Origin: Acinetobacter nosocomialis
Lineage (GTDB): Bacteria > Pseudomonadota > Gammaproteobacteria > Pseudomonadales > Moraxellaceae
Assembly: GCA_025736915.1 (NCBI GenBank)
Contig: CP107049.1
Coordinates: forward strand, 2,604,001-2,668,000
Length of the DNA: 64,000 nt
Direction of reading: 5' to 3'
Part shown: piece after piece, positions 50,592 to 58,495 of the stretch
Numbering within the stretch: the stretch's first letter is position 1
How the letters are laid out: every line of letters begins with the position of its first letter
Made by a program: the position numbers and the translations under genes
Notes under the pieces: generated by a model
What the model saw: the letters and a program-made list of their open reading frames with translations, nothing else
Databases searched by the model: none
Told to the model about the DNA's origin: nothing

Positions 50592-51980
50592 TTATTCTGC
50601 TGTGCTGTTCATCAAGTTCAGCATAGCAGAGATTTTATCTAAACTTTCTTGATATTCAGCTTCAGCCTCTGAAGCGATAGTAATACCGCCACCTGCCCAA
50701 ATAGAGAGCTGGTTTTGATATTGTTGAAAGCTACGAATCAGAATATTCCAACGCCCAGTACCATCAAAATTAAAATATCCCAAAGTCCCGCAATATGCTC
50801 CTCTTGGCGCACCTTCTAACTCTTCAATAATTTGCATTGCCCGGATTTTAGGGGCACCAGTAATTGAGCCTCCTGGTAAAGCGCTAAGCAACATTTGCAT
50901 AGGATTAATATCATTTTTAAGTGTAGCCGTAACTTCACTTACCATATGGTGAACTTGATTGAAGCTTTCAATTTCGAATAGTTTCGTTGTTTTTACTGAA
51001 CCTGTATTGGCATAAATGCTCAAATCATTCCGCAATAAGTCAACGATCATGACATTTTCGGCCTGATCTTTTTGAGAGTTTTTTAAGGTTTGCTTTGAAA
51101 GCAAATCTTGTTCTTTATTTTCGTAACGAGGCATTGTGCCTTTAATTGGTCGAGTTTTTATTTGCTTATCTGTATTAAATTCAATAAATAATTCAGGAGA
51201 GCAACTTAATAACTCAAAATCTTTTAATTTTAAATAACCAGAATAAGGTGCATTGGTTAAATTCCATAAAGCTTCTGCTTTATTTAATAATGTACCTTTA
51301 AAAGTTGTACTAAACTCTTGTGTAAGATTAATTTGATAACAATCTCCTGCTTTAATATATTCTTGTATTTTGTGGAAAGCTGTTAAATATTCATTTTTAG
51401 ACCAGCGCGGTTGAATATTTTTTTCTATTTTAAAATTATTTTCGTTTAGGGTGCTAGAAGGTTTATTTAATAGTTCTACAATCCAATTAAAAATTTCTAT
51501 AGCATTAGCTTCATCACTAAAAAAATACCATTCATTATTTATATTTTTAAGAAAAGAAGAATAAGAGCCTATAAATAAAGAGGGCTGTTTATGTAATTGA
51601 TTATTTATAAATTGATTCGCAGAAAAGTCATAACTAATAAAACCAATATAACCTCCATTGAAGCCTATTTTTTCTCTACTTTTATTTTTTAGTTCTTGAT
51701 CTTGAAATTGAGTAAATTCTAAAAGACTTTGTGTATTAGAGGAGTTTTTATAATGATTTAGATCAGTTTTATCAAATAATTTTTTTTGATTATTTTGAAT
51801 AATTAAGTATTTTTTTGGCAAAAAACCAATAATTGGGTTGTTATCATCATGGAGATATACAAGTCCAATTAACTCTTCTAATTTTTTTAAAATATCGGCA
51901 GCCGATTGATAGCTTTCTAAAGAGATTTTTTTCTTTAACTGTGACATTTTAAACATGTAAGCGCTTGGAAGAGGTGACAT
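50592..51980 (-). CDS. pabB: Aminodeoxychorismate synthase component I
   Basis: 462 residues, chorismate-binding family. The core motifs are KTRPIKGTMPR, DLLRNDLSIYANTGSV, FNQVHHMVSEV, ALPGGSITGAPKIRAMQIIE, and the C-terminal WAGGGITIASEAEAEYQES. PIKGT with lysine is the PabB hallmark; anthranilate synthase has PIAGT, so this is pabB rather than trpE. It makes 4-amino-4-deoxychorismate for folate with the PabA glutaminase, which is not adjacent. The first 200 residues are AT-rich in codon use (many Asn, Lys, Ile, Phe). ATG at 51947 (MSQLKKKISLES) is an alternative start. It is convergent with hisC. Confidence 0.9.
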   Translation of the reverse strand: MSPLPSAYMFKMSQLKKKISLESYQSAADILKKLEELIGLVYLHDDNNPIIGFLPKKYLIIQNNQKKLFDKTDLNHYKNSSNTQSLLEFTQFQDQELKNKSREKIGFNGGYIGFISYDFSANQFINNQLHKQPSLFIGSYSSFLKNINNEWYFFSDEANAIEIFNWIVELLNKPSSTLNENNFKIEKNIQPRWSKNEYLTAFHKIQEYIKAGDCYQINLTQEFSTTFKGTLLNKAEALWNLTNAPYSGYLKLKDFELLSCSPELFIEFNTDKQIKTRPIKGTMPRYENKEQDLLSKQTLKNSQKDQAENVMIVDLLRNDLSIYANTGSVKTTKLFEIESFNQVHHMVSEVTATLKNDINPMQMLLSALPGGSITGAPKIRAMQIIEELEGAPRGAYCGTLGYFNFDGTGRWNILIRSFQQYQNQLSIWAGGGITIASEAEAEYQESLDKISAMLNLMNSTAE

Positions 51981-52298
51981 AGTTTACTACAAGTTCTAGT
52001 CTATCAGACGGATGAGTCGAAAGAGTTTAATATTTCGTGGAAAAAATAACCGAATAGTATCTCAGTTTTAAAGACAATTTATAAGCGTGATCAGGCAGTC
52101 AGCATCTGTACCGTTTGTCGGGTAATTGGCAAAAAATGCATTACAGTAGTTGAACAAAAATTAACGTAGCTGTAATTTAGTAATTGCTAAGCAAAACTAC
52201 TCAAGGATTGGAAGTTTCGGTTGCCATAAAAGAAAAATGCAACTTGAGACAGTAAGAGTGGTTAAGTCAAAAAATAAATGCTCTTGGGAGAGTGCTCA
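51981..52298. other. Upstream region of filA
   Basis: No gene is seen. A weak promoter candidate is TTGAAC (52150-52155) with TGTAAT (52171-52176), 15 bases apart. GTTGC/GCAAC form a short inverted repeat near 52219-52243. The filA Shine-Dalgarno is GGGAGAG (52286-52292). Confidence 0.4.
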
Positions 52299-53147
52299 AT
52301 GAAAATGTTCACTAAACTTGCTTTAGTTTCTTCTTTAGCTATCAGTGCAAATGCAATGGCAATGCAATCAATGGATGATGCAGCGCTTAGTGCTGCTACA
52401 GGTCAAGATGGTATTAATATCGGTATTGCTTTGGGTTCTGGTGGTATTTCTATCGATAAGCTATACCTACATGATAATGATGGTTTAGCAACATCAACAG
52501 GTATTACAGGGTCTTCAGGTACAGCGGGCTCAATCGCAATTAGTGGTGTTACTGTAACTCAAAAAGGTACAGGCAACCTTTTAGATTTAAAAATTGATAC
52601 AAACGGTGCTTCAGGCTCAAACGGTGCTTTCTTAAACGTTGCAGCAACAGTGGGCGCAGTTGATGTACATGTAGGTTCAATTGGCGTGGGTACTTCTGGT
52701 TCATTAAATACAACTACTGCTGTACGTGGTATTACTGAAACAGCTCCAACTGAAATTATTTCTGGCTTAGATTTATCTTTGGGTCAAATTTCTGCAAATG
52801 TTCAGTTAGGTTCAACTCCGCAAGGCGCGATGATCAAAGTGAACTCTAGCTTACAAGGTGGTTTAACACTATCTAACTTCGGTATTAATGATGCTGCTGG
52901 TGGTGGTAAAATTGTCCTAGACAAAGTAATGGTTCGTGGTTCAGGTAATACAACTGGTGACTTGGATGTAAATGCGAACATTTCTGTTGTTCCTACAGGT
53001 TTACGTATCCAGAATAACAGTACACAAGGTATGAACGTTTATGCACAGGGCGTACACCTAGGTGCAGCGGGTAATGCTTCAATTGGTGATTTAGAAATCC
53101 AAGGTTTAAATGTAGGAACGTCTACAATTACTATTTCTGGACACTAA
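52299..53147 (+). CDS. filA: Secreted Gly/Ser/Asn-rich surface protein FilA
   Basis: 282 residues from ATG 52299, chosen for the strong Shine-Dalgarno GGGAGAG; an earlier ATG at 52278 has none. A signal peptide (MKMFTKLALVSSLAISANAMA) is followed by MDDAALSAATGQDGINIGI, a conserved-looking mature N terminus. The rest is Gly-, Ser-, Asn- and Thr-rich, with alternating hydrophobic short strands (for example GLDLSLGQISANVQLGS) and no cysteine, as expected for a beta-solenoid or fibre subunit. Acinetobacter annotations call it putative pilus assembly protein FilA. No pilin motif is present. It is followed by its own terminator, so it may be made at a higher level than filB-F. Confidence 0.82.
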   Translation: MKMFTKLALVSSLAISANAMAMQSMDDAALSAATGQDGINIGIALGSGGISIDKLYLHDNDGLATSTGITGSSGTAGSIAISGVTVTQKGTGNLLDLKIDTNGASGSNGAFLNVAATVGAVDVHVGSIGVGTSGSLNTTTAVRGITETAPTEIISGLDLSLGQISANVQLGSTPQGAMIKVNSSLQGGLTLSNFGINDAAGGGKIVLDKVMVRGSGNTTGDLDVNANISVVPTGLRIQNNSTQGMNVYAQGVHLGAAGNASIGDLEIQGLNVGTSTITISGH

Positions 53148-53160
53148 TTTAAAGGCTGAT

Positions 53161-53187
53161 AAAAAGCGCGTTTATACGCGCTTTTTT
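53161..53187 (+). terminator. Intrinsic terminator after filA
   Basis: The arms AAAAAGCGCGT (53161-53171) and ACGCGCTTTTTT (53176-53187) flank the loop TTAT. It separates filA from filB-F, so filB needs read-through or a promoter in 53188-53445. That gap is A/T-rich with a small TAGAGC/GCTCTA hairpin at 53381-53396. Confidence 0.9.
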
Positions 53188-53445
53188 ATTTATCTTAATA
53201 AAACTCAATCTTAAGCTTTTCTATTTAAATAATATTAGCTTATATAATAAGAAAGAATATAAAACATTTGAAATGAGAATTAATTATCAGTTTATAAATG
53301 TAAAACTATGCATTCATCAAAAAGATTAAAAAAAAGCTGTTTTTTACAAAAAAAAAAGGTATCTTCAACACACAGGGATGTAGAGCTATTGCTCTAAGAA
53401 TAAAATGAATAAGGCCGGTTAGGCCACCATTTAGACCAAGTGCTT

Positions 53446-54279
53446 ATGTTAGAGATAGTTTTAGGCTCAGCATTGATGTATTACTTTGCGACAGAAGCCT
53501 TCGAAATAGAAAAAAAGCCGCCGGGAACTGTTTATTATACAGAGACTGCCGATTCACGTAATTTATCATTTCATCGAAACCATATTGAACCTGTCACAAT
53601 AAAACCAGCTGTAGAAGATCAGTTTCGTGGCATTGTGCGACAAGCCTATGACTATAGTTGTGGTTCTGCTGCACTTACGACTTTATTAAATGGCTATGTT
53701 GGTACGAGTTTAACTGAACAGCAAACAATGAGTGGTTTGCTTCAGTATGGTGAATATCAACGTATTATTGAACGCCGAAGTTTCTCATTACTTGATATGA
53801 AGCGCTTTGTCACAGCAATTGGTTTGGACAGTGGTGGTTATCGAGGTGAGTTTTCTGATTTAGTTAAACTCGGCCAACCTGCAATTGTGCCTATTTCTTA
53901 TGCAGGTTTTAAACATTTTGTCGTATATAAAGCTTATAAAGATGGAAGAGTATATGTAGCTGATCCTGCTTTAGGGAATATCAGCTTTGATGAAAGTCGT
54001 TTTAAACAAATTTGGGATAATAATACTTTATTTGTTATTTCTGTTCCTGAATCACAGCGTAAAGATTTATTGGCACTAAAAGATGCAGATATGCGCCATG
54101 TAGAAGATGCCACGGTCAATAGATATGCTTTTGTTGATGTTCAATATCCAGCATTTAACTTTGATCGTTTAGCAAATAAAGCTTCAACCATGAGACGTGT
54201 ACTAGATAACGATAATCATTCGCCGACATATGGACAGCCGATAGAAACCTATATGCGTCTTTATTACAAACGCAAATAG
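53446..54279 (+). CDS. filB: C39-like cysteine peptidase FilB
   Basis: 277 residues from ATG 53446; GTG at 53440 is an alternative. The N terminus is hydrophobic (LEIVLGSALMYYFATEAF) and likely an export signal. The peptidase C39-like domain begins near residue 58: Cys72 in RQAYDYSCGSAALTTLLN, His157 in GFKHFVVYKAYKDG and Asp173 in VYVADPALGNIS make a complete Cys-His-Asp set. C39 enzymes cut leader peptides, and a C39-like protein (FapD) serves amyloid export in Pseudomonas. The likely substrate is FilA or another Fil protein. Here the domain is exported, not fused to an ABC transporter. Confidence 0.8.
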   Translation: MLEIVLGSALMYYFATEAFEIEKKPPGTVYYTETADSRNLSFHRNHIEPVTIKPAVEDQFRGIVRQAYDYSCGSAALTTLLNGYVGTSLTEQQTMSGLLQYGEYQRIIERRSFSLLDMKRFVTAIGLDSGGYRGEFSDLVKLGQPAIVPISYAGFKHFVVYKAYKDGRVYVADPALGNISFDESRFKQIWDNNTLFVISVPESQRKDLLALKDADMRHVEDATVNRYAFVDVQYPAFNFDRLANKASTMRRVLDNDNHSPTYGQPIETYMRLYYKRK

Positions 54280-54323
54280 TCAATTTTAAAGTTAGTAAAA
54301 TAAATAAATTGGGTAGGAAAAAC

Positions 54324-55508
54324 ATGAATAATCGATGGATGAAGATGAGTGTGTTGGCCTTAAGTATGAGTGCCATTACAGGGACAATCTATGCCGAAGA
54401 TCAAGTACAGCAAACACAAGTATCTGGTACGAATCAGACTGTAACAGAGGGAATAGAAAGCTCTGCTTCTTCAGAAGCTACTAGTTCTGGTTCAGTCTCA
54501 ACAGATAATACTACGCAAACATTGAATGCAGTAGATACAAATGCTGTAGCCCCAGCTTCGAATAGTGAGGCACATCAAGCTGCAAGTGCATTACAGAAAA
54601 AAGAAGGGGATGCTAGTCAGGAGACAAACTTACAAGAAGTATTTACTTCAAATGAACGTCAATATTCTTTGATTAAGAAGGGCGTGATTTCTTCTTACTA
54701 TGACCTTGATTACACTTATTATCGTGATGCTCGTATTGATTTAGCCTTATCGGATAATTCTTCTCAACTTAACCGTTTACGTGTTGAAGAAGATGCTAAC
54801 CACACATTAACGAATAGTTTTACTTTCCAATATGGGGTATTAGATAACTTAACGTTGTCTGCAACTCTTCCTTTTGTTGCTAAGTCTGAGATTATTAAAG
54901 ATAAAACAACAGCTGGTTTAGGGGATATTTCTTTTGGTGCACGCTGGGAACCTTTTCCATTAAAGCAAGGCCGTTTACCACTCGTTCTTTTTGGTAGCGT
55001 ATCAACTAAAACAGGTGATAGTCCTTATGAAATTGGTATAGATGAGCTGTCAACAGGTAAGGGATATTACTCGGTTGGTGTAGGGGCGAGTACTCGAAAA
55101 TATATTGATCCAGTTGTTCTCTTCGCTTCTGCATCTGCCAACTATGGATTTAAAGAAAGTGGTCTTAATCAAGCCCGAGGTTCACGCATTTTAGAATCTT
55201 TTGATCCAGGTATCAGTGGCGGTTTCTCATTTGGTTTTGCCTATTCATTTAACTATGACGTGTCTTTGACGATGTCATATCAGCAAAGTTTTAATACAAA
55301 TGCTGAATTTCAATTTAACAATGGTGAGTCTTATAAGTCACCAGATCAAAGTAGTGGAATGTTATCTTTTGCTTTAGGTGTTCGCGTTTCACCTGAAACG
55401 ATTGTTAATGGTACTGTTGGTATTGGTTTAACCGAAGATGCACCAGATATTTCTCTTGGTTTGTCGTTCCCGTTAGATATTTTAGGTTTTAACAAAAAAC
55501 AAAAATAA
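54324..55508 (+). CDS. filC: Outer-membrane beta-barrel FilC with long N-terminal extension
   Basis: 394 residues from ATG 54324 with AGGA upstream; an in-frame TTG at 54309 is less likely. A signal peptide ends near TGTIYAED, followed by a Ser/Thr/Gln-rich stretch (about 25-95) with a possible helix (SEAHQAASALQKKEG). Then comes NERQYSLIKKGVISSYYDLDYTYY, the start of the barrel, with alternating strands to the end and aromatic girdle residues. This layout, an extension before a 12-strand-type barrel of the transporter/MetA-phenol family, is like FapF, the amyloid pore of Pseudomonas. The annotation pilus assembly protein FilC is not supported by any usher motif. Confidence 0.78.
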   Translation: MNNRWMKMSVLALSMSAITGTIYAEDQVQQTQVSGTNQTVTEGIESSASSEATSSGSVSTDNTTQTLNAVDTNAVAPASNSEAHQAASALQKKEGDASQETNLQEVFTSNERQYSLIKKGVISSYYDLDYTYYRDARIDLALSDNSSQLNRLRVEEDANHTLTNSFTFQYGVLDNLTLSATLPFVAKSEIIKDKTTAGLGDISFGARWEPFPLKQGRLPLVLFGSVSTKTGDSPYEIGIDELSTGKGYYSVGVGASTRKYIDPVVLFASASANYGFKESGLNQARGSRILESFDPGISGGFSFGFAYSFNYDVSLTMSYQQSFNTNAEFQFNNGESYKSPDQSSGMLSFALGVRVSPETIVNGTVGIGLTEDAPDISLGLSFPLDILGFNKKQK

Positions 55509-55520
55509 GGAGATAAGCAG

Positions 55521-57185
55521 GTGAAATATCCTAAATTATGTCCTTTAACAGCGGCAATTGTTATCTCCGGTTTTTCTAGCTTTGCCAATGCTCAATTAGG
55601 ACAAAACCTAGCTGTTGATATTCGTTCACTATCAATGGGGAATGCTGTAACTGCAGACCCTCCTGGTATTAGTGCAGTTCACTTTAACCCTGCAGCCTTA
55701 GCAAAAATTGATGGGCTGCAAACAGATGTGCAAGGGATTCTTGCTAACTTTGATATTAAGCGTGAGTTCTCTGCTCCCCCTGGTTATAACATTTTTGGTT
55801 ATTCAGATGACCCTCTCGTTTGTAATGATGGTCCGGAAGTTTCTGCCAATATTTGTACAGATTTTAAAGGAACAGTTCATGGTGATGTCGAGTACGCAAG
55901 TCTATATGTGCCTATCCTTAAAAAAATGGTTGATCTCGGAGCAGGGTATCCTCTAGTTGCTCCTACTGCCGGAATTGCATATAAACCACCAGGCTCGAAA
56001 GTTACTTACGCAACAGCAATATACGCGCCGTTAGTAGCAGGGTTTGGAGCAGAGAATGGTAATCCTGGTAATTACATGGGTAAGCAAGTTGCTGTAGAAC
56101 GGATCACTTATTTATCCCCATCGTTTGGTTATCAGGTAAATGATCATTTATCAATTGGTGCTTCTATAGGGATGTCCTATAACGCAATCGCATTAAATAC
56201 TGATCTACGTTTTCCAAATGAGATGATTGGTGTATTGCGTATGGTTGATGATGTGGTATGTGCACCCTTCAAAGACAATAACGATATGATTACCGATCTA
56301 TTGTTATTGGGAATTTGTAATACAAAAGAAGGTATGAATCCATTTGGTAAAATGGGTTCATTGCAAGTTTCGTTAGAACAATCATTAAGCCCAAGTTATA
56401 ACTTAGGCTTACTCTGGGAACCAACAGATGATTTTGGTTTTGGTATGGTCTATCAAAGTGCTGCCAAGATGCGTTTAAAAGGCAAATACATGATTGATAA
56501 TGCCAGAGCACCTCAAGAATTAATCAAAGGTCTTAACTCATCAGCTACGGGTCAAATTTTAGCTGCCATTCTCGGATTACCGGGTTATGTTCCTGATACT
56601 GAGTCTGGTTTAGTTGCAATGGATCTCGAGTACCCAGCACATTTCCAAGCAGGTATCAAATATAAAATATTACCAGATTTACAAGTTAACTTTGATGTGG
56701 GATGGACCGATTATTCTGCTTGGGATAAATTTAAGTTTGAATTTGATCGTCAAATTACGTTATTAAAAGTGGCTAAGCTTTTATCTAATGACGTTACCGA
56801 TAATTCATTATCATTGCCACTGAAATTTACCTCGCCGTGGAGCTGGGGGATTGGTTTTGAATATTCAGCAACTGATCGTTTGAAATTAAGAGCAGGTTAT
56901 GAGCCTCGTGCCAGTTCGATACCTGATGATAAACGTAATACTATGGTCCCGATCAATAATGCACAATTATTCGGTCTTGGGGTGGGGTACCGTTTTGATG
57001 CGGATACTGATCTAGACCTTTCAGTGGGTTTCTTACGTAGTCGTGATAATATTCGAGCTTGTACGAGTACATTATCAAACAAGTGTGGTGTCGATAATAT
57101 TTTATTAAACCCTTATTCTGGTTTAGATGTAAAAACGAATACAAAAGTTACAATACTTGGTTTGAGCTATAGAACAAAATGGTAA
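55521..57185 (+). CDS. filD: FadL/OmpP1-family outer-membrane protein FilD
   Basis: 554 residues. The start is GTG 55521 with GGAGATAA upstream. A signal peptide ends at FANAQLG, then the FadL-type mature start DIRSLSMGNAVTADPPGISAVHFNPAALAKI is clear. Long barrel strands follow, ending in the aromatic ILGLSYRTKW typical of outer-membrane barrels. Four to six cysteines occur, including two pairs near residues 93-112 and 515-523. FadL-like proteins move hydrophobic molecules by lateral diffusion; a role in surface-protein assembly is not established. It overlaps filE by seven bases. Confidence 0.8.
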   Translation: MKYPKLCPLTAAIVISGFSSFANAQLGQNLAVDIRSLSMGNAVTADPPGISAVHFNPAALAKIDGLQTDVQGILANFDIKREFSAPPGYNIFGYSDDPLVCNDGPEVSANICTDFKGTVHGDVEYASLYVPILKKMVDLGAGYPLVAPTAGIAYKPPGSKVTYATAIYAPLVAGFGAENGNPGNYMGKQVAVERITYLSPSFGYQVNDHLSIGASIGMSYNAIALNTDLRFPNEMIGVLRMVDDVVCAPFKDNNDMITDLLLLGICNTKEGMNPFGKMGSLQVSLEQSLSPSYNLGLLWEPTDDFGFGMVYQSAAKMRLKGKYMIDNARAPQELIKGLNSSATGQILAAILGLPGYVPDTESGLVAMDLEYPAHFQAGIKYKILPDLQVNFDVGWTDYSAWDKFKFEFDRQITLLKVAKLLSNDVTDNSLSLPLKFTSPWSWGIGFEYSATDRLKLRAGYEPRASSIPDDKRNTMVPINNAQLFGLGVGYRFDADTDLDLSVGFLRSRDNIRACTSTLSNKCGVDNILLNPYSGLDVKTNTKVTILGLSYRTKW

Positions 57186-58477
57186 AACAATATAAAAGGA
57201 TGTTTCGACCTAGATTTGCTATCTCAACTTTATGTGTTGCGATAGCAAGCATTTCTGTATCTTATGCAGATGGGTTCTATACAATCATTGGTCCAGATGG
57301 CCGACCAATGATTGTGCCGAGTAAAAAAGTTGAACAGAAGCAATCAAATATTAGAGTCGAAGCACCGAAGCAAGTTGCGCAGCCTAAATCTGTCGTTATA
57401 CCTGTTCAAGAATTACCTAGTGAAAATTCTCATCATTCAAAAGAACCTAAAAAGTTTGAATCACGCGTTACAAAAAAATTAAATACTGCACCGACTGCAC
57501 CGACTGCACCGACTGCACCGACTGCACCGACTGCACCGACTGCACCGACTGCACCGACTGCACCGACTGCACCGACTGCACCGACTGCACCGACTGCACC
57601 GACTGCACCGACTGCACCGACTGCACCGACTGCACCGACTCAAGAGCCTCCTTTAACAGTTAGTAAAACTCAGAAGAATGAAGTTAAAAAGCAAACTAAT
57701 ACTGTTAAGGAAGAAAGTACCCCAGCTAAAATTCCTTCATCTGTACCAAGTGCTTCACAAGCTGTTTCAACTCAAAATTCGCTAAATGATCCATCTAAAT
57801 TTACGAGTGTTGATGGCGTAGAGTATGTAAATAATGAATATCTTGAAGACCAAGAGTTTAATCTTGAAGGCAAAAAACGCTTTTATGTTATGCCGGATGG
57901 TTTAGGACGAACAGAGTTTATTGAGCGGAAAAAGGGTGTAAGTAAATCTACATTAGAACAGTTTTTTAATAAACAATCTCAAGATGATCAAGCAGTGATT
58001 GTTTTAGCTCCAACCTATATACGTCTGTCTCAAAAAGAATTAGAAACAACTTTTGAGCAAGATAAGTGTTTTGTTCAAGGCTACAAAAAGTCAATCAAAG
58101 TGCTTGGATCTAAAAAAGAAGTAAATTTATGGCCTCGTAAGCCATTAAAAGAAAAGTTTGAATACGAGCTAGTAAAACTAGATCCGTCTGTACAACATTT
58201 ACAGCTTATGTCATTTGCAGCAAATAACTCTACGCCTCTATATTATTGGCCTTTAGCTATATTTTTAGATGAGAAGGGTTGTATTTTAGAGGGTGCAAGT
58301 GGTTTCAAGAGCAAGTCTTATCCTTCTACGATATTACAACATGCATCCATTCAAGGTACTTTAAAAGTACCGCCTCATGCACGTTATATGATGTTAACTC
58401 CGTTATCTTCCTCTGTAGATGTAGCAGAACATGAGTTATCTAATCAGGGACAGATTCAAATTTCAGTATTACGTTAA
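57179..58477 (+). CDS. filE: Exported protein FilE with an Ala-Pro-Thr repeat
   Basis: 432 residues. A signal-like N terminus (basic start, hydrophobic FAISTLCVAIASISVSYA) precedes a Lys/Pro/Glu-rich region, then residues 104-154 are 17 perfect Ala-Pro-Thr units. A Lys/Thr/Ser linker leads to a C-terminal domain (about 205-430) with FTSVDGVEYVNNEYLEDQEF, FYVMPDGLGRTEFIERKKG and YYWPLAIFLDEKGCILEGASGF. The two regions are thus a stalk and a folded head. The family is unknown apart from the fil label. The start overlaps filD; ATG 57200 is an alternative but has no room for a ribosome site. Confidence 0.78.
   Translation: MVKQYKRMFRPRFAISTLCVAIASISVSYADGFYTIIGPDGRPMIVPSKKVEQKQSNIRVEAPKQVAQPKSVVIPVQELPSENSHHSKEPKKFESRVTKKLNTAPTAPTAPTAPTAPTAPTAPTAPTAPTAPTAPTAPTAPTAPTAPTAPTAPTQEPPLTVSKTQKNEVKKQTNTVKEESTPAKIPSSVPSASQAVSTQNSLNDPSKFTSVDGVEYVNNEYLEDQEFNLEGKKRFYVMPDGLGRTEFIERKKGVSKSTLEQFFNKQSQDDQAVIVLAPTYIRLSQKELETTFEQDKCFVQGYKKSIKVLGSKKEVNLWPRKPLKEKFEYELVKLDPSVQHLQLMSFAANNSTPLYYWPLAIFLDEKGCILEGASGFKSKSYPSTILQHASIQGTLKVPPHARYMMLTPLSSSVDVAEHELSNQGQIQISVLR
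57488..57640 (+). repeat. Perfect tandem repeat, 17 copies of GCACCGACT
   Basis: The 9-base unit GCACCGACT occurs 17 times without a single difference (153 bases). It is in frame in filE and encodes Ala-Pro-Thr. Copy number changes would lengthen or shorten the linker by three residues each without a frameshift. Identity of all copies at synonymous positions points to recent expansion or active homogenisation. Confidence 0.97.
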
Positions 58478-58495
58478 AAATAAGTAGGGTATCTA

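Noticed and set aside
52120..52145. TTGGC...TGCAT before filA, resembling a sigma-54 -24/-12 promoter.
   Set aside because: Only 8 bases separate the GG and GC doublets; sigma-54 promoters need 10.
53381..53396. TAGAGC-TATT-GCTCTA hairpin upstream of filB, considered as an operator or terminator.
   Set aside because: Only 6 bp with no T-run; too weak to call alone.
57488..57640. Tandem repeat considered as a CRISPR array or origin iterons.
   Set aside because: The units are 9 bases, adjacent, without spacers and in frame in filE.
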